From positions 1 through 64,000 of the forward strand of contig DASUWU010000165.1 in NCBI GenBank assembly GCA_036378315.1: DNA of 64,000 nt. Reading direction: 5' to 3'. Below, piece by piece: positions 43,373 to 51,462 of this stretch. The notes under the pieces were generated by a model. The model did not search any database, had not been told where the DNA came from, and saw only the letters and a list, made by a program, of their open reading frames with translations. This stretch comes from CALAED01 sp036378315 (lineage in GTDB: Bacteria > Actinomycetota > Actinomycetes > Streptosporangiales > Streptosporangiaceae). A program made the position numbers and the translations under genes. Positions within the stretch are counted from its first letter, which is position 1. Every line of letters starts with the position of its first letter.

Positions 43373-44651
43373 CCGCACCCTCTCGGTCGGCGCGCTGGCC
43401 CGCGTCGAGGGCGAGGGCGCGATGTACGTGAAGGTGACGGGTCGCGAGGTCGAGGAGGTGCGGCTCGACATCTACGAGCCGCCGCGGTTCTTCGAGGCGT
43501 TCCTGCGCGGCCGGGCGCACACGGAACCGCCCGACATCACCGCCCGCATCTGCGGCATCTGCCCGGTGGCGTACCAGATGAGCGCGTGTCTGGCGATCGA
43601 GGATGCCTGCGGGGTGCACGTGGACGGCCAACTGGCGGCGCTGCGCCGGCTGCTGTACTGCGGCGAGTGGATCGAGAGCCACGCGCTGCACATCTACCTG
43701 CTGCACGCGCCCGACTTCCTCGGATATCCGAGCGCGGTCGCGATGGCCCGCGACCATCGGGAGGTCATGGAGCGCGGCCTGGCCCTCAAGAAGGCGGGCA
43801 ACGCCATCCTCGAGCTGCTCGGCGGCCGGGCCATCCACCCGATCAACGTGCGGGTCGGCGGCTTCTACCGCGCGCCGGCGCGGGCCGAGCTGGCCCCGCT
43901 GGCCGAGACGCTGCGCCGGGCCCGCGACGACGCGCTGGAAACCGCCGCGTGGGTGGCCGGCTTCGACTTCCCCGACCTCACCATCGACCACGAGCTGCTC
44001 GCGGTCAGCGAGCCCGGCACGTACGCGATCGAGCGCGGTGGCCTGCGCACCGCGAGTGGGCTCGCCTTCCCCGCCGCCGCCTTCCAGGACCATGTCGTCG
44101 AGGAGCAGGTGCCGCACTCGACCGCGCTGCACGCCACGCTCGACGGCAGGCGGTACCTGACCGGCCCGCTGGCCCGTTACGAGCTGAGCGGCCACCGGCT
44201 GTCCCCGCTCGCCAGGGAGGCGGCCACGGCGGCCGGTCTCGGCGCGCGCTGCCGCAACCCGTTCCGCAGCGTCATCGTGCGGGCCGTCGAGGTCGTCTAC
44301 GCGGTCGACGAGGCGTTGCGGATCATCGCCGGGTACGAGCCGCCGCCGCGGCCGTACGTCGAGGTGCCGCCGCGCGCCGGCACCGGCTACGGGGTGACCG
44401 AGGCGCCGCGCGGAACCCTCTTCCACCGCTACGACCTGGACGCCGACGGCATGATCACGGCGGCGGTCATCACCCCGCCCACGTCGCAGAACCAGGCCGC
44501 GATCGAGGCGGACCTGCGGGCGTTCGTCCAGGACAGGATCGACCTGGACGACGTGATGCTGACCGCCAGGTGCGAGCAGGCCATCCGCAACTACGACCCG
44601 TGCATCTCCTGCTCGACGCACTTCCTCGACCTGACGGTGGACCGCTCGTGA
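43356..44651 (+). CDS. hyhL: Group 3b [NiFe] hydrogenase alpha (large, catalytic) subunit
   Basis: A 431-residue NiFe subunit. The L1 motif RICGICP gives Cys66 and Cys69; L2 is DPCISCSTH with Cys416 and Cys419. The nine residues after His422 (FLDLTVDRS) are the peptide removed by the protease once nickel is in. The ATG at 43356 is used because GAAGGA sits 5 bases before it; the ATG at 43350 lacks a spaced SD. The layout with NADP-linked gamma subunit is that of group 3b enzymes. In Mycobacterium smegmatis the group 3b enzyme Hyh is under DosR control and made in hypoxia. Confidence 0.95.
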   Translation: MTHRNDRTLSVGALARVEGEGAMYVKVTGREVEEVRLDIYEPPRFFEAFLRGRAHTEPPDITARICGICPVAYQMSACLAIEDACGVHVDGQLAALRRLLYCGEWIESHALHIYLLHAPDFLGYPSAVAMARDHREVMERGLALKKAGNAILELLGGRAIHPINVRVGGFYRAPARAELAPLAETLRRARDDALETAAWVAGFDFPDLTIDHELLAVSEPGTYAIERGGLRTASGLAFPAAAFQDHVVEEQVPHSTALHATLDGRRYLTGPLARYELSGHRLSPLAREAATAAGLGARCRNPFRSVIVRAVEVVYAVDEALRIIAGYEPPPRPYVEVPPRAGTGYGVTEAPRGTLFHRYDLDADGMITAAVITPPTSQNQAAIEADLRAFVQDRIDLDDVMLTARCEQAIRNYDPCISCSTHFLDLTVDRS

Positions 44652-45172
44652 CCGGGGCTGCCGTCGTCATCGGCGTGGGCAACGAGTTTCGCAGGGACGA
44701 CGGCGTCGGGCCGCGGGTGCTGGGCCTACTCGAGGAACTGGCCCGCGAAATGCCCGGCGTGCGGCTGGCCGGATGCGACGGCGAACCGGCCCGGCTCATC
44801 GGCCTCTGGGAGGGCGCCGAGCTCGCCGTGGTGGTGGACGCCGTGCGCGGCGACCGGCCTGGCCGTATCCACGAACTCGACCTGCGGACGGCCGGCCGGC
44901 ACCGGTCGAGCCCGAGCAGCCATGCGTTGGGGCTCGGAGCCGCGATCGAGCTGGCCGCCGCTCTTGACCGGCTGCCGGCGCGGTTGGCGATCATCGCGGT
45001 GGAGGCCGACGATTTCCGCATCGGCACCGGGCTGAGTCCGCTGGTGGCCGACGCCTTGCCGGCCGTCGCCGCCCGGGTCGCCCGCGTCGTCCGTGCCGCA
45101 CGCGCCGCCGGCGGTGGGCCGGCGGACGCCGGACGCCGGGCCGAGCCCGGGTCCGGGCCCGGGCGGCGGTAG
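44648..45172 (+). CDS. Hydrogenase maturation protease
   Basis: A 174-residue HybD/HyaD-family peptidase starting at GTG in the large-subunit stop. The nickel-sensing residues expected from HybD are visible: Glu13 in IGVGNEFRRDDGVG, Asp64 in VVVDAVRGD and His92 in SSHALGLG. It should cleave the C-terminal tail of the adjacent large subunit. The last 20 residues are Pro/Gly/Arg-rich. Confidence 0.93.
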   Translation: MTGAAVVIGVGNEFRRDDGVGPRVLGLLEELAREMPGVRLAGCDGEPARLIGLWEGAELAVVVDAVRGDRPGRIHELDLRTAGRHRSSPSSHALGLGAAIELAAALDRLPARLAIIAVEADDFRIGTGLSPLVADALPAVAARVARVVRAARAAGGGPADAGRRAEPGSGPGRR

Positions 45173-45259
45173 GCCGAACGTCCCGATCCTGCCATGCCGT
45201 TCGCCTCTCCTTTCGATGGCGGGGGCTTGGTGTGCTGGAGGCGGCCGCCAGGGACACCA

Positions 45260-45325
45260 GAAGGCCAACGACAGGCCAACGAAAGCCCAGAGACAGGCCA
45301 AGGAAAGGCCAGGGACAGGCCGCAG
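45260..45325. repeat. Six tandem 11-bp units in the leader of the GNAT/acyl-CoA ligase gene
   Basis: Units such as ACAGGCCAACG and AAAGGCCAGGG follow each other without gaps. AAAGGCC and ACAGGCC types alternate to make a 22-bp higher-order period. The array ends 27 bases before the start codon. It parallels the decamer array in front of OsmC. Confidence 0.75.
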
Positions 45326-45352
45326 AGGGCCTGACCGGCGAAGGGGGACCGC

Positions 45353-48097
45353 ATGGATGCCGGCACGTCATCGTTCGCCCTGCTGACCGACGGCACCACG
45401 ATCGAGATCCGGGAGGCCGGACAGGACGACAGGGAGTCCGTCCGCGCGCTGCACGCGGGTCTCTCCCGGGAAAGCCTTTACCTGCGGTTCTTCTCGATCA
45501 ATCCGCGGCTGGCAGAACAGATCGCCGACCGGATCTGCCGGCCGCCGGACTCCGGGCACGCGGCGCTCCTGGCGTTGCTGCGCGGCACCGTGATCGGGGT
45601 GGCCGGCTACGAGCGCATCGACGGGGAGCCGGGGACCGCCGAGATCGCGATGGCCGTCGCCGACCACATGCACCACAGGGGCGTCGGCACGCTGCTGCTC
45701 GAGCACCTCGGCGCGCTCGCCCACCACCGCGGCGTCCGCGAGTTCCGCGCCGACACGCTCGCCGACAACCACGCCATGCTCAGGCTGCTGGCGGGCGCCG
45801 GACTCCCGCTGCGCCGCCGGCTGGCGGCAGGCGTGATCGAGTCGCACGTCCCGCTGGCCGCCGACGAACACTACCTGGAGACCGTCGCGGCGCGGGAGGG
45901 CAGGGCCGACGTGGAGAGCCTGCGGCACCTGCTGCGCCCGGCCTCGGTCGCGGTCGTCGGGGCGGGCCGCGACCCGGCGTCGGTCGGCCACTCGATCTTG
46001 CGCAACGCGGCCACGTACGGCTTCACTGGCTCGCTGTACGCGGTGAACCCGCACGCGTCGGAGATCGCGGGGGTGCCGTGCTACCCCTCGGTCCGCGACC
46101 TGCCGGAGCCGCCCGAGCTCGCCGTGGTGGTGGTTCCCGCGGCCGGGGTGCTCGGAGTGGCCGAGGACTGCGGGCGCCGCGGCGCCAGAGGACTCGTGGT
46201 GATCACCTCAGGCCTGGGCAAGGAGACCGGCGCCCGGCTGCTGGCGATCTGCCGCGAGTACGGGATGCGGCTGGTCGGCCCCAACTGCTTCGGCGTCGCC
46301 AACACCGAACGGGAGATCCGCCTCGACGCCACGTTCTTCGCCCGGCATCCGGTGCCCGGCCGGGCCGGGGTCGTTGTCCAGTCCGGCGGCGTCGGGATCG
46401 CGGTCGCCGAGCACCTGTCGCGGCTGGGGATCGGGGTCTCCACGTTCGCCTCTGTCGGCGACAAGTACGACGTGAGCAGCAACGACATGCTCATGTGGTG
46501 GGCCGCCGACCAGGCGACGACGCTCGCCGTCCTCTACGTCGAGTCCTTCGGCAACCCGCGCAAGTTCGCCCGTACCGCCCGGCGGGTGGGCGCGACGATG
46601 CCGATCCTCACCGTCCCGGCCGGGCTGTCGGCGCCCGGGCAGCGGGCCGCCGGCTCGCACACCGCGGCGGCGGCGACGGCCGCGCTCGTCCAGCAGGCGC
46701 TGTTCGACCAGGCCGGCATCATCACCGCCGGCGGGCTCGGCGAACTGCTCGACGTCGCGGCGTTCCTCGCCTTCCAGCCCGTCCCCGCGGGGCCGCGCGT
46801 CGCCGTCGTCTCCAACGCCGGGGGCGCGGCCGTGCTCGCCGCCGACGCCTGCGTGGCGGCCGGGCTCACCGTGCCGGCCCTGCCCGCTCCGCTGCGGCAC
46901 CGGCTGGCCGAGGTGCTGCCGCGGGGGGCGGCGACCGGGAACCCGGTGGACACCACCGCGACCGCGCCGCCCTCCCGCCTGCGTCGCGCCATCGAGATCC
47001 TGGCCAGGAGCGACGAGGTCGACGCCGTCCTCGCCGTCGTGGTCCCGACGGCGGTCGGCGATCTCACCACGGCGGTCGTCAGCGCGCAGGCGGGGGACAA
47101 GCCGCTGTCGCTGGTGGCCCTGCACCAGACCGAGGGGGTCAGCGTACGGCCGGGGCCGCACCGCGGGGTCCCCTCCTACGGCGCGCCCGAGGCGGCGGCG
47201 CGGGCGCTGGGCCGCGCCTGGTCCTACGGCAGGTGGCGGAGCAGACCGCCGGGGGCCATCCCCGAGTTCACCGACGTCGGGACGGGCGAGGCCAAGAAGA
47301 TCTTGGCGGACTTCCTGGCGGCACACCCGGATGGCGGCTGGCTGCCGCCCGAACGGGCGCTCCGGCTGCTGGGGTGCTACCGGCTGCCGCTGATCGACTG
47401 GCGCTGGGTGGAGATGGGCGCCGCCGCGGCCGCGCCCAGTGAGAGCACGGGCGTCGAGAGCACGACCGAGACCCCGACCGAGACCCCGACCGTCGAGGAC
47501 GCCGTCGAGGACGCGGTCGCCGCCGCTGCCGCCGAGCTCGGCGGACGGGTCGCGCTGAAGGCGCACGTGCCCGAGGTGATCCACAAGAGCAGGGCCGGCG
47601 CGGTGGAGCTCGACCTGCGCGGCGAGGGCGACGTCCGCAAGGCCTACCGCCGGCTGGCCGAGCACTTCGGCGAGCGGCTGCTCGGCGTCGTGGTCCAGCG
47701 GATGGCCGCCGACGGCGTGGAGCTGCTGCTCGGCGCGGTGCAGGAGCCGGTGTTCGGACCGCTGGTGGTGTTCGGCCTCGGCGGCACGGCCACCGAGGCG
47801 CTGGACGACCGCGCCGCCCGGTTGGCGCCGCTCACGGACGGTGACGCCGCCGACCTCATCGAGTCGGTACGCGTCGCGCCGCTGCTGCTGGGCGAGCGCG
47901 GCGCCGCGGGCGTGGACGTGCCCGCCCTGCGGGAGGCCGTCCTGCGGCTGTCCCAGCTCGTCGACGAGTTGCCCGAGGTGGCGGAGCTCGACCTCAATCC
48001 GGTGATCGCCCGCGCGGACGGGATGGTCGCCGTCGATGCCAGGGTGCGGGTGGTGCCGGCCCCGACGCGCGATCCGTACCTGCGGCGGCTACGCTGA
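45353..48097 (+). CDS. GNAT acetyltransferase fused to ADP-forming acyl-CoA ligase
   Basis: A 914-residue fusion. Residues 15-165 are a GNAT domain (EIAMAVADHMHHRGVGTLLL is the acetyl-CoA loop). Residues 185-290 are a CoA-binding Rossmann domain (SVAVVGAGRDPASVGHSILR). The succinyl-CoA-ligase-like part has the phospho-His segment AAGSHTAAAATAAL, and an ATP-grasp domain lies at about 690-905 (GGRVALKAHVPEVIHKSRAGA). In many protein acetyltransferases of the Pat type the order is reversed, with GNAT last. A split Thr/Glu-rich linker (TPTETPTVEDAVED) joins the last domains. It may make acyl-CoA or acylate proteins in response to carbon state. Confidence 0.92.
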   Translation: MDAGTSSFALLTDGTTIEIREAGQDDRESVRALHAGLSRESLYLRFFSINPRLAEQIADRICRPPDSGHAALLALLRGTVIGVAGYERIDGEPGTAEIAMAVADHMHHRGVGTLLLEHLGALAHHRGVREFRADTLADNHAMLRLLAGAGLPLRRRLAAGVIESHVPLAADEHYLETVAAREGRADVESLRHLLRPASVAVVGAGRDPASVGHSILRNAATYGFTGSLYAVNPHASEIAGVPCYPSVRDLPEPPELAVVVVPAAGVLGVAEDCGRRGARGLVVITSGLGKETGARLLAICREYGMRLVGPNCFGVANTEREIRLDATFFARHPVPGRAGVVVQSGGVGIAVAEHLSRLGIGVSTFASVGDKYDVSSNDMLMWWAADQATTLAVLYVESFGNPRKFARTARRVGATMPILTVPAGLSAPGQRAAGSHTAAAATAALVQQALFDQAGIITAGGLGELLDVAAFLAFQPVPAGPRVAVVSNAGGAAVLAADACVAAGLTVPALPAPLRHRLAEVLPRGAATGNPVDTTATAPPSRLRRAIEILARSDEVDAVLAVVVPTAVGDLTTAVVSAQAGDKPLSLVALHQTEGVSVRPGPHRGVPSYGAPEAAARALGRAWSYGRWRSRPPGAIPEFTDVGTGEAKKILADFLAAHPDGGWLPPERALRLLGCYRLPLIDWRWVEMGAAAAAPSESTGVESTTETPTETPTVEDAVEDAVAAAAAELGGRVALKAHVPEVIHKSRAGAVELDLRGEGDVRKAYRRLAEHFGERLLGVVVQRMAADGVELLLGAVQEPVFGPLVVFGLGGTATEALDDRAARLAPLTDGDAADLIESVRVAPLLLGERGAAGVDVPALREAVLRLSQLVDELPEVAELDLNPVIARADGMVAVDARVRVVPAPTRDPYLRRLR

Positions 48098-48126
48098 GTA
48101 GGAAACCAGAGGCATCTGGGCATTCA

Positions 48127-48140
48127 GGGTCTTTGGTCAC
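48127..48140. promoter_or_regulatory. Weak DosR-type box upstream of the DosS-like kinase
   Basis: GGGTCTTTGGTCAC has the 6-2-6 layout with two departures from consensus. It is 67-80 bases before the GTG start and resembles the weak site upstream of the DosR gene at 51285, consistent with autoregulation of the pair. Confidence 0.4.
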
Positions 48141-48206
48141 TTTCAAACGTCGTTTTTGCGGGTGATTATGGGCGGGGAGTCCGAGCGTTCCGAGGAGAAT
48201 GGGACC

Positions 48207-49934
48207 GTGCCCAAGGATTCGTCGGCGGAAATCATGCGCGGCCCGTTGCTCCCGCACATGCGGCTGGATGAGCTCCTCGCGGAGCTGCAATCCCGCCTCG
48301 AGGCGGTGCTGGCCACCCGCGACCGGACGCACGCGCTGCTCGAGGCCGTGGTCGCGATCGGCTCCGACCTCGACCTGCCGACGATGCTGCGCCGCATGGT
48401 CGAGGCGGCGACGACGCTGGTCGACGCCTCCTACGGCGCCCTCGGCGTGATCGGCGAGGGCGGCAACAGCCTGATCGAGTTCATCCCGGTCGGGCTCAGC
48501 GAGGAGCAGATACGCCGGATCGAACACTGGCCGCACGGCCTCGGCATCCTCGGCCTGTTGATCAAGGAGCCCGAGCCGCTGCGGCTGAACGACATCGGGG
48601 AGCATCCTGAGTCCTACGGCTTCCCGCCCGGCCACCCGCCCATGCGGACGTTTCTCGGCGTTCCGATCAGGGTGCGGGGCGAGGCTTTCGGCAACCTTTA
48701 CCTGACCGAGAAACGCGACGGCGCCGAGTTCGACGAAGAGGACGAGAGCGTCGTCACCGCGCTGGCCACGGCCGCCGGCGTCGCGATCGAGAACGCCAGG
48801 CTGTACGACGAGGTCCGGCGCAGGGAGCAGTGGCTGGACGCCTCGTCGGAGGTGACCAGGGCGCTGCTCACCGGCACCGACCGGCGTGAGGTGTTCGCCC
48901 TGGTGGCCCGGCGCGCCAGGGAGATGACCGAGGCCGACACCGCCGTGGTGGCGCTGTCGGAGGACGACGGCACGACCCTGACCGTGCAGGCCGCCGACGG
49001 CGCGTACGCGGAGGCGCTCCAGCGCCTTCGCCTGCCGCTCGACGGGTCCCTGCCGTCCCAGGTGCTGCGCGCCGGCCGCCCGCTGACGGTCGACGACGTC
49101 CGCGAGGACCCGGCGATCGCCGAGGCACTCGGCACCACTCCGATCGGGCCCGCCCTGATGGTCCCGCTCGGCGCCGGCGGAGCCGTCTACGGGATGCTGG
49201 CCGTCGCGGTGTCCCAGGGCGACGCCCCCTTCTCCGTGGGGGCGGGGCGCATGCTGCAGGCCTTCGGCGAGCAGGCCGGGATCGTCCTCGAACTGGCCGA
49301 ACGCCGGGCCGACGCGGAACGGCTGACGATGCTCGAAGACCGCGACCGGATCGCCAAGGACCTGCACGACCTGGTGATCCAGCGGCTGTTCGCGACCGGC
49401 ATCACGCTGTCGGGCGCGGCCAGGCTCACCACCAGGCCCGAGGTGGCCAGCCGGATCCAGCACACGATCGACGATCTTGACGACACCATCCGCCAGATCC
49501 GGTCGACGATCTTCGCGCTGCAGACCCCGCCGGGTGAGGAGCTGGCCGGGCTGCGCTCGCAGGTCCTGGCCGTGGTACGGGCCGCCGAGGAGCCCCTCGG
49601 TTTCCCGCCGACCGTGTCGATGGAAGGGCTGCTCGACACGGCCGTGCCCGAGGACGTGGCCGAGCAGCTCCTGGCGGTGCTGCGCGAGGCGCTGTCCAAC
49701 GTCTCCAGGCACGCCGCGGCCACCAAGGTCTTCGTGACCGTCGAGGCGCGGGGTGACCTGCTGCTGCGTGTCGTGGACAACGGCGTGGGCATCAAGCCAG
49801 GCGGGCACCGCGGCGGTCTGCGGAACATGGCCGAGCGGGCGAGGTCGCTCGGTGGCGAGTGCACGGTGAACCCGCGCGAGCAGGGCGGCACCCTCGTGGA
49901 GTGGCGGGTGCCGTTGCCGGGGGAACCCGACTGA
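48207..49934 (+). CDS. devS: DosS/DevS-type sensor histidine kinase with two GAF domains
   Basis: A 575-residue soluble kinase from the GTG at 48207, which has GAGGAG 9 bases upstream. An ATG at 48168 gives 13 more residues without an SD. GAF-A covers about residues 50-205 and includes GFPPGHPPMRTFLGVP, which by eye matches the mycobacterial DevS segment that carries the haem-ligating His. GAF-B covers about 215-365. The HisKA_3 motif DRDRIAKDLHDLVIQRLFATG has phospho-acceptor His387, and the ATPase domain holds LREALSNVSRHA and the late GGLRNMAERARSLGG. It should sense oxygen, NO, CO or redox and signal to DosR. It ends 24 bases from a convergent PPOX gene. Confidence 0.92.
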   Translation: MPKDSSAEIMRGPLLPHMRLDELLAELQSRLEAVLATRDRTHALLEAVVAIGSDLDLPTMLRRMVEAATTLVDASYGALGVIGEGGNSLIEFIPVGLSEEQIRRIEHWPHGLGILGLLIKEPEPLRLNDIGEHPESYGFPPGHPPMRTFLGVPIRVRGEAFGNLYLTEKRDGAEFDEEDESVVTALATAAGVAIENARLYDEVRRREQWLDASSEVTRALLTGTDRREVFALVARRAREMTEADTAVVALSEDDGTTLTVQAADGAYAEALQRLRLPLDGSLPSQVLRAGRPLTVDDVREDPAIAEALGTTPIGPALMVPLGAGGAVYGMLAVAVSQGDAPFSVGAGRMLQAFGEQAGIVLELAERRADAERLTMLEDRDRIAKDLHDLVIQRLFATGITLSGAARLTTRPEVASRIQHTIDDLDDTIRQIRSTIFALQTPPGEELAGLRSQVLAVVRAAEEPLGFPPTVSMEGLLDTAVPEDVAEQLLAVLREALSNVSRHAAATKVFVTVEARGDLLLRVVDNGVGIKPGGHRGGLRNMAERARSLGGECTVNPREQGGTLVEWRVPLPGEPD

Positions 49935-49958
49935 TCCCGCGGCTCGCGTACGAACGAG

Positions 49959-50516
49959 TCAGCCGAGCCCGCCGCGCGACCCGGGGTCGGAACCCCCGTT
50001 CGACCCGGGGTTCGATCTGCCGTTCGACGCCGCTTCCTGGCTTGCGGTCAGCCGGCTTTCCGGTGCCCCGCGGGCCGCGCCGCCCGCCGGTGCGTTGTCG
50101 GGGCGGTGGCGCAGGTCGGGGATGCGGCGGCCGCTGACATGCTCGGGCCGGATCCGGATGAAGCGATCGCGGTCGCCGGGCGCCCAGGTCCGCAGCGGAA
50201 GCCGCGCGAGCCGCGCGACCTCCTCCGGATCGCGGACCGACTGCGCCCTGCCCACGAGGGTCACCGACCAACCGGTCCTTGCCTGGTGGTCGAACTCGTC
50301 GACCTCGAAGGCGACGACAGCGTTGCGGGTGGCGGCCGCGAGCTTGCTTCCCTGTGCGGTCCTGATGATCACGCTGCCGTCTTCGACCAGGAAGTTGACC
50401 GGTTGGACGGCCGGCAGGGCCCGATCGGTGAAGACGATCCGGCCGATCGGCATGCTGGCGGCAAGCGCAAGGCACTCCTCGGGGGAGAGTACTTCGAGCT
50501 CAGCGTCGACGTTCAC
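49959..50516 (-). CDS. PPOX family (pyridoxamine 5'-phosphate oxidase-like) protein
   Basis: A 185-residue split-barrel protein: LSPEECLALAASMPIGRIVFT, then AVQPVNFLVEDGSVIIRTAQG, VVAFEVDEFDHQARTGWSVTLVGRA and RDRFIRIRPEHVSGRRI are the four classical blocks. The tail of about 45 residues is low-complexity (SNPGSNGGSDPGS). Similar PPOX proteins lie in mycobacterial DosR regulons, and a DosR-type box is 37-50 bases upstream of its GTG. Probably an FMN- or F420-dependent reductase; the substrate is unknown. Confidence 0.9.
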   Translation of the reverse strand: MNVDAELEVLSPEECLALAASMPIGRIVFTDRALPAVQPVNFLVEDGSVIIRTAQGSKLAAATRNAVVAFEVDEFDHQARTGWSVTLVGRAQSVRDPEEVARLARLPLRTWAPGDRDRFIRIRPEHVSGRRIPDLRHRPDNAPAGGAARGAPESRLTASQEAASNGRSNPGSNGGSDPGSRGGLG

Positions 50517-50552
50517 GTTGTACAGCCTCGTTGACGGGTTCTGGGGTGGACA

Positions 50553-50566
50553 GGCGCTAAGGTCCC
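50553..50566. promoter_or_regulatory. DosR-type box upstream of the PPOX gene
   Basis: GGCGCTAAGGTCCC, or GGGACCTTAGCGCC on the transcribed side, sits in the 57-base gap between the DosR gene and the PPOX start. One arm is exact and the other differs at two positions. Confidence 0.5.
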
Positions 50567-50573
50567 CCGCCGG

Positions 50574-51230
50574 TCAGGACTTTGGAGCGTTTTCCTCGTG
50601 CAGCCGGGCGGCCAGCGCGGCCGCCTGGGTGCGGCGCTGCATGCCCAGCTTGGCGAACAGGCTGGAGACGTAGTTCTTCACGGTCTTCTCGGCGATGAAC
50701 AGCCGCTCGCCGATCTGCCGGTTGGTCAGCCCCTCGCCGATGAGTTCGAGGATCTTCCGCTCCTGATCCGACAGGTCGGACAGCGGATCCTTCCGCGTCA
50801 CGTCGCGCCGCAGCCGTTCGAGCATCTGGGCGGTGCTGCGCGGGTCGAGCAGCGACTGGCCCGACGCGACCGTCTTGATCGCGCCCACCAGGTCGCTTCC
50901 GTGGATCTCCTTGAGGACGTAGCCGGCGGCTCCGGCCATCACGGCGTCGAACAGCGCCTCCTCGTCGGCGAAGGAGGTGAGCATCAGGCAGGCCACCTCG
51001 GGCATGCGGGAGCGGATCTCGCGGCACACGGTGACGCCGTCGCCGTCCGGCAGCCGTACGTCCAGCACGGCGACGTCCGGCCGGGCGGCCGGGATGCGCG
51101 CGATGGCCTGGTCGGCCGTCCCCGCCTCGCCCACCACTTCGATGCCCTCTTCGATGGCGAGCATCGATGCGACCCCCCGCCGTACGACTTCGTGATCGTC
51201 GAGCAGGAAGACGCGAATCGGATCAGTCAT
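50574..51230 (-). CDS. devR: DosR/DevR-type response regulator
   Basis: A 218-residue NarL-family regulator. Asp57 lies in VAVLDVRLPDGDG and Lys107 in GYVLKEIHG. The DNA-binding domain has LSDQERKILELIGEGLTNRQIGERLF and AEKTVKNYVSSLFAKLGMQRRTQAA, which is almost the same as the DNA-contact region of M. tuberculosis DosR. Its kinase is probably the GAF protein at 48.2-49.9 kb. The region in front of it, shared with divergent cydA, holds three DosR-type boxes. The paralogue at 25494-26225 is highly similar. Confidence 0.93.
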   Translation of the reverse strand: MTDPIRVFLLDDHEVVRRGVASMLAIEEGIEVVGEAGTADQAIARIPAARPDVAVLDVRLPDGDGVTVCREIRSRMPEVACLMLTSFADEEALFDAVMAGAAGYVLKEIHGSDLVGAIKTVASGQSLLDPRSTAQMLERLRRDVTRKDPLSDLSDQERKILELIGEGLTNRQIGERLFIAEKTVKNYVSSLFAKLGMQRRTQAAALAARLHEENAPKS

Positions 51231-51284
51231 GTAGAGCTCCTCAACTCAGCCTCAAGGCTAGTCGTGAAGATCAGTCACGTTGTC

Positions 51285-51298
51285 TGACCAAAAGTCAC
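51285..51298. promoter_or_regulatory. Weak DosR-type box upstream of the DosR gene
   Basis: TGACCAAAAGTCAC keeps the GTGACT/TGGTCA arms around AA but departs from GGGACC. It is about 55 bases before the DosR start codon and is similar to the weak site in front of the kinase. Confidence 0.4.
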
Positions 51299-51307
51299 CC
51301 TCGCGAC

Positions 51308-51321
51308 GGGCCAAAGGTCCC
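51308..51321. promoter_or_regulatory. DosR-type box 1 of the devR-cydA divergent region
   Basis: GGGCCAAAGGTCCC matches the 6-2-6 palindrome with two departures in the left arm. It lies 78 bases from the DosR start and 142 from cydA. Confidence 0.6.
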
Positions 51322-51384
51322 GTTACCCAAGTTTTACCCATCCTTGCCGGTTGAACGACGCCGGTTCCGATGGCCCGCCGCGAC

Positions 51385-51398
51385 GGGACCAAGGGCCC
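51385..51398. promoter_or_regulatory. DosR-type box 2, proximal to cydA
   Basis: GGGACCAAGGGCCC, one mismatch from the palindrome, is 65 bases before the cydA GTG, a typical activator position. The centre-to-centre distance to box 1 is 77 bases. Confidence 0.6.
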
Positions 51399-51462
51399 TA
51401 CGGCCACATCCGGCACGCGGAGATCGTGGGACCACCTGCCCGTGCGCGAGAGGGGACCGTCC

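Noticed and set aside
51370..51462. An ATG giving cydA a 31-residue N-terminal extension.
   Set aside because: The extension is basic and unlike CydA N-termini, would cover a DosR-type box, and the GTG at 51463 begins exactly at the conserved first helix.
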